A DNA stretch of 34,431 nucleotides from Ferroacidibacillus organovorans (GTDB taxonomy: Bacteria; Bacillota; Bacilli; Alicyclobacillales; SLC66): NCBI RefSeq assembly GCF_001642725.1, contig NZ_LSUQ01000028.1, positions 1 through 34,431 of the forward strand, given 5' to 3'. The translations under genes were made by a program, and so were the position numbers. Positions 29,727 through 34,431 of the stretch are shown piece by piece. A model generated the notes under the pieces. That model saw nothing but the letters and a program-made list of their open reading frames with translations. It did no database searches and had not been told where the DNA came from. Positions within the stretch are counted from its first letter, which is position 1; each line of letters starts with the position of its first letter.

Positions 29727-30692
29727 TCAGTGACTGTGAGGTTGACTGTCGTCATCTCTACACAGCACAGAGTCATCGTGCGGGTGATCGCCGTCCTCAA
29801 TTTGTACGGTGACGTGGCCAATGTTTTTATGCGCCAGCGCCTGCTCTACGTCGCGCAGGATGTGCTGGCTCTCGCGGATCGTTAGGCCGCCGTCGAGCAC
29901 AGCGTGACAAGACAGCGCATTTTTTCCGCTGGTGATACTCCAGATGTGGACGTCGTGGACGTCGTGGACGCCGCCTACTGCGCGAATCGTCTCTACGATG
30001 TCACCTACTTCGATGCCAGTTGGCGTGCCTTCCATCAGAATGCTGACCGTTTGCTTTACGATGCGCCACGCGCCGAATGCGATGAGCAGCGCGATGAGAA
30101 CGCTCAGGATGGGGTCGATCAGATTCCAGTGCGTGAATGCGATGATCAGACCACCGAGAATGACAGCGGCCGAAGCGGCAGCGTCTCCCAGCATGTGCAG
30201 CACCGCGCTGCGCACGTTGATGTTCTCATCGTGGCGCATGCCGAGTCCGAGATAAAGGTTCATGAGCAACCCAACGCCGGCGCTGATGAACATCCATGTG
30301 GGGGTCACGTTTACCGGATGATGAAAGCGACTGTACGCTTCCCACAGGATGACGAGTGTGATGAGGATCAATGTGATGCCATTGATGAGGGCGGCGAGAA
30401 TGCCCGATCGATGGTACCCAAACGTCATTGAACCGCTCGGTGGCTTTTCTGACTGCTTTAGGGCGAACCATGACAGGCCGATCGCCGCGATGTCGGTCAG
30501 AACATGGCCGGCGTCTGACAGCAGAGCGAGACTGTGGGAAAGCATGCCGCCGATCAGTTCTACAACGAGGATCAAAAAGGTGAGAAAGAATGCCTTTTTC
30601 ATCTGGCCTGTCGGCGCGTGCGAGTGGAACACGCCGCTGTGATCGTGATCGTGCGTTTTTGCGTGGCCATGATGATGCGCGTGTTCAGCCAT
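29727..30692 (-). CDS. CDF-family Zn/Cd exporter (CzcD/ZitB type)
   Basis: This 321-residue proton-driven exporter has a His-rich N-terminus (MAEHAHHHGHAKTHDHDHSG), six helices with both metal-site motifs (LLSDAGHVLTDIAA, ligands near Asp60, His63, Asp67; and HMLGDAAASAAV) and a cytoplasmic ferredoxin-like domain (GVHDVHDVHIWSITSG, LSCHAVLD). It ends in another His/Asp-rich tail (DDDSQPHSH). ATG 30692 follows AAGGAG by 7 bases; the frame extends to 30761 inside the preceding gene. The start overlaps the stop of the ArsR-family sensor gene by 8 bases, forming a sensor-exporter operon for Zn(II), possibly also Cd(II) or Co(II). Confidence 0.93.
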   Translation of the reverse strand: MAEHAHHHGHAKTHDHDHSGVFHSHAPTGQMKKAFFLTFLILVVELIGGMLSHSLALLSDAGHVLTDIAAIGLSWFALKQSEKPPSGSMTFGYHRSGILAALINGITLILITLVILWEAYSRFHHPVNVTPTWMFISAGVGLLMNLYLGLGMRHDENINVRSAVLHMLGDAAASAAVILGGLIIAFTHWNLIDPILSVLIALLIAFGAWRIVKQTVSILMEGTPTGIEVGDIVETIRAVGGVHDVHDVHIWSITSGKNALSCHAVLDGGLTIRESQHILRDVEQALAHKNIGHVTVQIEDGDHPHDDSVLCRDDDSQPHSH

Positions 30693-31086
30693 GAGAATTC
30701 TCCTTTTGTAGATGATCGATGTGATCGATCGCCATTTGTAGCAGCCCCAACGTGTGCGCATCGTCGTGCGTATAATAGATGGTGTTTCCGTCGCGGCGAT
30801 TCTTCACGAGTCGCAAGGTGCGCGAGTAGCGCAACTGGTGGCTGATCGCGGATTGCGTCATTCCGAGCGCTTCTGCCAAGTCACAGACACACAACTCACG
30901 CTGCGCTAAGATGGAGAGAATGCGAATTCGGGTAGGGTCGGAAAGCGCCTTGAACCACTCGGATAACTGTTTTACGGTGTCGTCTGCCAAAGCGCTTGAC
31001 GCGCAAGGTTCTACAGCGTTCAGGTGTGCGCCTGATCCGCCACAACATGATTCGGCGTTCAAGTTTATAAGTTTTGACACTTGCAC
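30685..31086 (-). CDS. ArsR-family Zn/Cd sensor with both alpha3N and alpha5 sites
   Basis: This 133-residue winged-helix repressor carries two complete-looking metal sites. ELCVCDLAEAL gives Cys66 and Cys68 of the CadC-type alpha3N site, with extra N-terminal Cys14, Cys15 and Cys28. In the last helix Asp109, His111, His122 and His125 have exactly the D-x-H-x10-H-x2-H spacing of CzrA/SmtB alpha5 zinc sites. GTG 31086 (or the second GTG at 31080) follows AGGTGG. The gene leads the CDF exporter operon and has a promoter with a TATATG...CATATA dyad just upstream. Confidence 0.9.
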   Translation of the reverse strand: MQVSKLINLNAESCCGGSGAHLNAVEPCASSALADDTVKQLSEWFKALSDPTRIRILSILAQRELCVCDLAEALGMTQSAISHQLRYSRTLRLVKNRRDGNTIYYTHDDAHTLGLLQMAIDHIDHLQKENSHG

Positions 31087-31092
31087 ACCACC

Positions 31093-31142
31093 TATATGCG
31101 TTGTTGTTCATATATTGTATTCTAGTGTCACATCTTTTGCAA
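31093..31142 (-). promoter_or_regulatory. Promoter and operator of the Zn sensor/CDF operon
   Basis: On the minus strand TTGCAA (31142-31137), a 17-base spacer and TACAAT (31119-31114) form a sigma-A promoter. Immediately downstream, TATATG (31093-31098) and CATATA (31109-31114) make a dyad with 10 bases between the arms, including the SmtB/CzrA-like ATATGAACA half site on the minus strand. Repressor bound there would cover the transcription start. Confidence 0.65.
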
Positions 31143-31168
31143 CTGGGATCACTTGAAGAAGCTTAACG

Positions 31169-31203
31169 TTGACGAATCATATATTTAGATATATAAATAT
31201 ATG
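31169..31203 (+). promoter_or_regulatory. mer operon promoter with ArsR-type operator between -35 and -10
   Basis: TTGACG (31169-31174), a 17-base spacer and TATAAA (31192-31197) form the promoter. CATATATTTA (31178-31187) and TAAATATATG (31194-31203) are perfect 10-base inverted arms around GATATA, covering the spacer and the -10. This is a classic steric-block arrangement for the ArsR-family regulator two genes downstream. Confidence 0.72.
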
Positions 31204-31235
31204 TAATTGGTTTGCGATGAGATGGAGATGATTTT

Positions 31236-31532
31236 TTGGTTGAACGACCTTATTTTTTAAAGGTAACTAATCTCGCTTTGGCTGGCATACCTGTTGTGTT
31301 TTTTCTTTGCTGTGGGTTACCTCTGATCTTAGGTGCGATTGGTCTGACTGCAGCTGGCGCATTCATGGTTGGTATGAAAAATTGGATCGTTGGAGGATTT
31401 GTCGTGATGATAGGCATCGTCGCGTTGATCGCTGCCATTCGTCGGCGTGGTTCGATCAAACAGGCTTGCCGCGTTACGAAAATGGGTCAGGAGGTGCCGG
31501 ATTGTGAATCCAATCCAGAAACAAGACACTGA
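31236..31532 (+). CDS. MerF-like mercuric ion transport protein
   Basis: This 98-residue inner-membrane protein has two helices (about residues 11-42 and 47-67) and a vicinal Cys25-Cys26 pair in the first (VVFFLCCGLPLILGAIGLTAAG), the arrangement used by MerF/MerT to take up Hg(II). A further Cys pair on the cytoplasmic side is only partly present (Cys78 in KQACRV, Cys90). TTG 31236 follows GGAG by 8 bases. It is the first gene of the mercury operon, and its 3' end overlaps the regulator gene start. Role: delivering Hg(II) to the cytoplasmic reductase. The sequence diverges from classical MerF, so the call rests on topology, the Cys pair and merA downstream. Confidence 0.7.
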   Translation: MVERPYFLKVTNLALAGIPVVFFLCCGLPLILGAIGLTAAGAFMVGMKNWIVGGFVVMIGIVALIAAIRRRGSIKQACRVTKMGQEVPDCESNPETRH

Positions 31533-31839
31533 AATTCAGAATGAATTATACGCGAAATTTTTTCACGGTTTGTCTAATCCGACACGTTTTCGCATCGTGG
31601 AGATTCTGTTAGATGGCGAAAAAACAGTAAGTGAATTGGTAGATATGCTTTCTGTGACTCAGGGGCAAGTATCCAACCATTTGGCGTGCCTGAAATGGTG
31701 CGGATATGTTTCATCAAAGCAAGACGGAAAATATGTGATCTATCGAATGACGGATGAACGTGTACGAACAATTGTGCAACTTGCCAAGGAAATGGTGTCA
31801 GACAATGCAGCGCATATCAGTCAATGCACAAGAATGTGA
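31504..31839 (+). CDS. ArsR-family regulator of the mer operon, CmtR-like
   Basis: This 111-residue winged-helix repressor has the Cys layout of mycobacterial CmtR: Cys62 and Cys66 in the recognition-helix region (LACLKWCGYV, Cys-x3-Cys) and a C-terminal Cys108, rather than the ELCVCD site. The DNA-binding helix TQGQVSNHLACLKWCG therefore contains the metal ligands itself. GTG 31504 follows AGGAGGT by 8 bases; an upstream frame to 31447 lies inside the transporter gene. It takes the place of the usual MerR-family activator and probably represses the promoter at 31169-31203 until Hg(II) (or Cd/Pb) binds. Confidence 0.85.
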   Translation: MNPIQKQDTEIQNELYAKFFHGLSNPTRFRIVEILLDGEKTVSELVDMLSVTQGQVSNHLACLKWCGYVSSKQDGKYVIYRMTDERVRTIVQLAKEMVSDNAAHISQCTRM

Positions 31840-31848
31840 GGGTTGACC

Positions 31849-32379
31849 GTGAATAAATGGGTTTTGTCGCTGGGATTGGTCGTCATTGTCGGGATTGGTA
31901 TTTCTGCGGTGAATGCAGTTGGGAGACAGGCTCAAGTCTCCAATGTGAATGCCCCGCCAACGACGAGTCAGACTCATTCAACAGCTACCGGAAATGTGGG
32001 GTACCAGTCCCTCTCGTTCCATACAGTTTCAGGACAAGTACTTCACGTGAACCCAAACAAGAAAACCGTGTTACACTTTATGACATCGACGTGTGCTTCC
32101 TGCGTGCCGACAGAACGGATGCTTACGAAATTTTCAAGTATGCCCGGGGTTCAGATCATCTCCGTCGACATCAATCCGCAAAACGACAATTTACGCACGA
32201 TTCAACAATTTGAACGCACGGCGCATTCAAATTGGCCGTATGTCATGGAGACGACGCCATACTTTATTGATACGTTTCATGTCACTGAACTTGATACGGT
32301 GGTTGTTCTCGAACACGGCCATGTGATCTTTAATAAGGTTCTCCCATCTTTCGCTCAGTTAAAGAAGGTATTAGCCTAA
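31849..32379 (+). CDS. Membrane-anchored thioredoxin-like protein of the mer operon
   Basis: This 176-residue protein has an N-terminal anchor (about residues 4-24), a Ser/Thr/Pro-rich linker and a thioredoxin fold with the active site TSTCASCVPTE (Cys82, Cys85). It is shorter than TlpA proteins and has TCASC rather than WCPPC, so its redox potential or role may differ; binding Hg(II) outside the membrane in place of MerP is an option. GTG 31849 is chosen (6 bases after GAGGG); TTG 31843 is in frame. The stop overlaps the CcdA-like start (TAATG), so the two gene products act together. Confidence 0.78.
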   Translation: MNKWVLSLGLVVIVGIGISAVNAVGRQAQVSNVNAPPTTSQTHSTATGNVGYQSLSFHTVSGQVLHVNPNKKTVLHFMTSTCASCVPTERMLTKFSSMPGVQIISVDINPQNDNLRTIQQFERTAHSNWPYVMETTPYFIDTFHVTELDTVVVLEHGHVIFNKVLPSFAQLKKVLA

Positions 32380-33038
32380 TGACTGGGTCATGGATTATTC
32401 TTGGGGCAGGGATTATGGCTGCTTTCAACCCGTGCGGTGTGGCGATGTTGCCAGGGTATATCGTGCGCCTGCTCGGCGAGCAAAATCATTCGCTCAAAGA
32501 TGGTTTATGGGCTGGCGGCGTCATGACGCTCGGATTTTTCTTTGTGTTTAGTATCGGCGGTATCGGCGCTGCTCTTTTCGCCTCGTTACTGGGTGCAATC
32601 GCGTCTTGGGTAGCATTTTTTGTTGGTGTTTCGTTTGTTGTCGCGGGATTTTTGATGTTTTTTGGAAAGTCGCTTCTTCAATTCCACATTCGCGGACCAA
32701 AAGCTGGATCTGCAAAATCCAATCGAACCTTTTTCGTTTACGGGATCGCGTATGCGCTAGGTTCACTTGGATGTACATTTCCGCTATTCTCCCTACTGGT
32801 GTTGTCCTCGTTCGCATCACAAGGGTGGATCGGAGGAATGATGGACTTTTTGCTTTATGCGTTCGGCATGGGCTTTATGGTAACTCTATTATCGCTTGCG
32901 TCCACCATCTCTCAACAACTGATTTCAACGTGGATGCGCAAAGCAGCAGTTTGGATGAACCGTTTCAGTGCCGCGATTACAGTCGGCACTGGAATCTACC
33001 TGATGTTCTATTGGTGGCCCTATCTTACGCTAAAGTGA
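32379..33038 (+). CDS. CcdA-like membrane protein of the mer operon
   Basis: This 219-residue six-helix DsbD/CcdA-superfamily protein has one Cys per half (Cys19 in AAFNPCGVAMLPGY, Cys132 in LGSLGCTFPLF). It overlaps the upstream thioredoxin-like gene by one base, and merA begins 12 bases after its stop. It most likely re-reduces the extracytoplasmic thioredoxin using cytosolic electrons, keeping mercury-binding thiols reduced. It resembles the protein at 15300-16001. Confidence 0.83.
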   Translation: MTGSWIILGAGIMAAFNPCGVAMLPGYIVRLLGEQNHSLKDGLWAGGVMTLGFFFVFSIGGIGAALFASLLGAIASWVAFFVGVSFVVAGFLMFFGKSLLQFHIRGPKAGSAKSNRTFFVYGIAYALGSLGCTFPLFSLLVLSSFASQGWIGGMMDFLLYAFGMGFMVTLLSLASTISQQLISTWMRKAAVWMNRFSAAITVGTGIYLMFYWWPYLTLK

Positions 33039-33050
33039 GGGATTGAAATC

Positions 33051-34431
33051 ATGACGAGCATACAGATTAAACTAAACATTGAGGGCATGACGTGCACAGA
33101 CTGTGAGAAACATATTGTCAAAGCGCTGTCCGAACTGGGCGTCGCCCAAGCAAACGCCGACTTTCGGCGTAGCGAGGCAGTTTTTACGGCGCCTTCAGAC
33201 ATCAGTCTTGATCGGTTGTTTAAGGCAATTCGCGACGCTGGATACACACCGACAGGCGTTGAGTTGCGCGATGACCCTCACGTAGAGCCACCCAGCACAC
33301 AGGCGCGCGAGTACGACTATGATTTTTTGATCATCGGGACGGGCGCCGCCGCATTCTCGGCGGCGATTGAAGCTGCGAAGTTTGACGCACGCATCGCACT
33401 CGTCGAGCGTTCGGTCATCGGCGGAACATGCGTGAATGTCGGCTGCGTACCCTCAAAAGCGCTGCTGCGCGCGGGGGAAGTCTACCACCAAGCGGGGGGT
33501 CATCCGTTTGCGGGGATCTATACCTCTGCTCAGCGGGTGGATTGGCAGGCGCTTGTCGATCAAAAGGACGCGCTGGTGAAAGAACTCCGCAAACACAAAT
33601 ACGAAGATTTGATGGATGCTTACGGATTCACGCTGCTTCAGGGCGATGCAAAATTTATCGACGGTCACACCGTGATGGTGGAAGATCAGAGGATCACTTC
33701 GGCGAAATTCCTGATTGCGACAGGTGCGTCACCACAGATTCCAGAGATTGAAGGACTGTCTGATGTCTCTTATTTGACAAGCACGAGCGCACTCGAACTT
33801 TGCGCAGTTCCGGATCATCTCGTTGTAATCGGATCGGGGTTTATCGCGCTTGAGATGGGACAATTGTTTCGCAACGCCGGAGCGCGCGTCACCTTGATCA
33901 AGCGTGGTGATCGCCTGCTCCCATCCTATGAACCAGAAGTTTCTGAGGCGGTTGCACAGGTTTTGAAGCGGCAAGGCATTGACGTGATTTATGGGGCAAC
34001 CTGCGAGCGTGTCAGTGAGGAAGATGGAATCAAGTCTGTGTATCTCATCGCGCAGGGGGAGGAGGCGCGTGTCATTCGCGGCGATGCGCTCCTTGTCGCC
34101 GCGGGCCGCAAGCCGAACACGGCAGGGCTTGACCTCGAAAAAGCGAATGTGCGCGTCGGTGAAAAGGGTCAGGTTTTGGTGGTCGATGGCATGCGCACGA
34201 GCAATCCAGACGTCTATGCGGCGGGCGACGTGACACTCGGACCGCAGTTTGTGTATGTGGCGGCCCATCAAGGGGCGATTGCGGCGAGCAATGCGGTCGG
34301 AAAAGAAGGGCGGAAAGTCGATTTGCGGGCGGTTCCAAGTGTGATTTTCACACACCCGGCCATTGCCTCGGTAGGAATGACGGAAGAGGAAGCCAAAGCG
34401 CACGGACACGAGACGCGCGTCTCGATCCTTT
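33051..34431 (+). CDS. merA: Mercuric reductase, 3' end beyond the window
   Basis: This cytosolic flavoprotein reduces Hg(II) to volatile Hg(0) with NADPH. The first 460 codons are present and the frame is open at the right edge. An N-terminal HMA domain (about residues 5-68) has GMTCTDCEKH (Cys15, Cys18). The FAD domain starts DFLIIGTGAAAFSAAIEA, the redox-active pair is Cys127 and Cys132 in GGTCVNVGCVPSK, the NAD(P) fold is VVIGSGFIALEMGQLF, and the second FAD motif is DVYAAGDVTLGPQFVYVAA. The start of the dimerisation domain (PSVIFTHPAIASVGMTEEEA) is visible. The C-terminal Cys pair that binds Hg(II) lies beyond the edge. ATG 33051 follows GAGGGA. Confidence 0.95.
   Translation, partial: MTSIQIKLNIEGMTCTDCEKHIVKALSELGVAQANADFRRSEAVFTAPSDISLDRLFKAIRDAGYTPTGVELRDDPHVEPPSTQAREYDYDFLIIGTGAAAFSAAIEAAKFDARIALVERSVIGGTCVNVGCVPSKALLRAGEVYHQAGGHPFAGIYTSAQRVDWQALVDQKDALVKELRKHKYEDLMDAYGFTLLQGDAKFIDGHTVMVEDQRITSAKFLIATGASPQIPEIEGLSDVSYLTSTSALELCAVPDHLVVIGSGFIALEMGQLFRNAGARVTLIKRGDRLLPSYEPEVSEAVAQVLKRQGIDVIYGATCERVSEEDGIKSVYLIAQGEEARVIRGDALLVAAGRKPNTAGLDLEKANVRVGEKGQVLVVDGMRTSNPDVYAAGDVTLGPQFVYVAAHQGAIAASNAVGKEGRKVDLRAVPSVIFTHPAIASVGMTEEEAKAHGHETRVSIL

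Noticed and set aside
29904-30845. Plus-strand frames of 97-175 codons opposite the CDF exporter and its sensor
   Set aside because: Both minus-strand genes are clear family members with operon overlaps; the plus frames are Asp/Arg-rich shadows.

Overview
The window looks like chromosome of a spore-forming, acidophile-type, moderate-GC Gram-positive bacterium (Alicyclobacillus / Sulfobacillus / Ferroacidibacillus-like; this placement is inference). The grounds are a SpoIIR sporulation gene, Firmicute-type ribosome binding sites and sigma-A promoters, many TTG/GTG starts, two rusticyanin-like blue-copper proteins, and a dense set of copper, mercury, zinc and cadmium functions.

Layout. (1) 1-2837: tail of a Tad/Flp-type pilus or secretion cluster, with a TadE-like C-terminus, two secreted proteins of unusual build, a frameshifted relic and a CpaA/TadV-type prepilin peptidase. 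(2) 2986-3895: two truncated insertion sequences, an IS5-like 3' piece on the minus strand abutting an IS256-like 3' half on the plus strand. (3) 4049-16001: an AT-richer block for copper and envelope thiol redox. It holds a TauE/SafE exporter under a CstR/CsoR-like operator, a minus-strand operon of response regulator, histidine kinase and multicopper oxidase, a His-rich tandem-repeat peptide, a BlaI/CopY-type repressor with a sensorless M56 protease, a TlpA / Lgt-like / CcdA set, a DUF4396 protein, a VanY-type carboxypeptidase, and a SCO1-TlpA fusion with a second CcdA-like protein. (4) 16070-18992: csoR-copA-copZ copper efflux, visibly richer in GC. (5) 19079-29708: a protein with a canonical C2H2 finger; two paralogous rusticyanin-like cupredoxins; SHOCT proteins; small zinc-ribbon membrane proteins; a methyltransferase; spoIIR; a 1-Cys peroxiredoxin; a CadC-like repressor with a CDF-like transporter; a large membrane protein; and a second two-component system. 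(6) 29727-31142: a CDF zinc exporter with its ArsR-family sensor. (7) 31169-34431: a mercury operon with a MerF-like carrier, a CmtR-like ArsR regulator, an envelope thioredoxin, a CcdA-like protein and mercuric reductase (merA, cut by the right edge).

The most striking new pattern is a promoter architecture repeated five times between 20.3 and 27.3 kb. It is a direct repeat CAnACTT-TCTT-CACAnnT (11-bp period) followed by exactly 6 bp and a -10 hexamer. It precedes both cupredoxin units, the peroxiredoxin, the large membrane protein, and the operon that encodes the OmpR-family regulator and its kinase. This geometry is what a PhoB/OmpR-type activator replacing the -35 contact would need, so these genes probably form one regulon controlled by the local two-component system. 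The regulon may serve copper-dependent electron transfer (iron oxidation is one possibility) or metal and oxidative stress. The genes around it supply copper delivery (CopZ, SCO, CopA), extracytoplasmic disulfide chemistry (TlpA/CcdA) and metal efflux.
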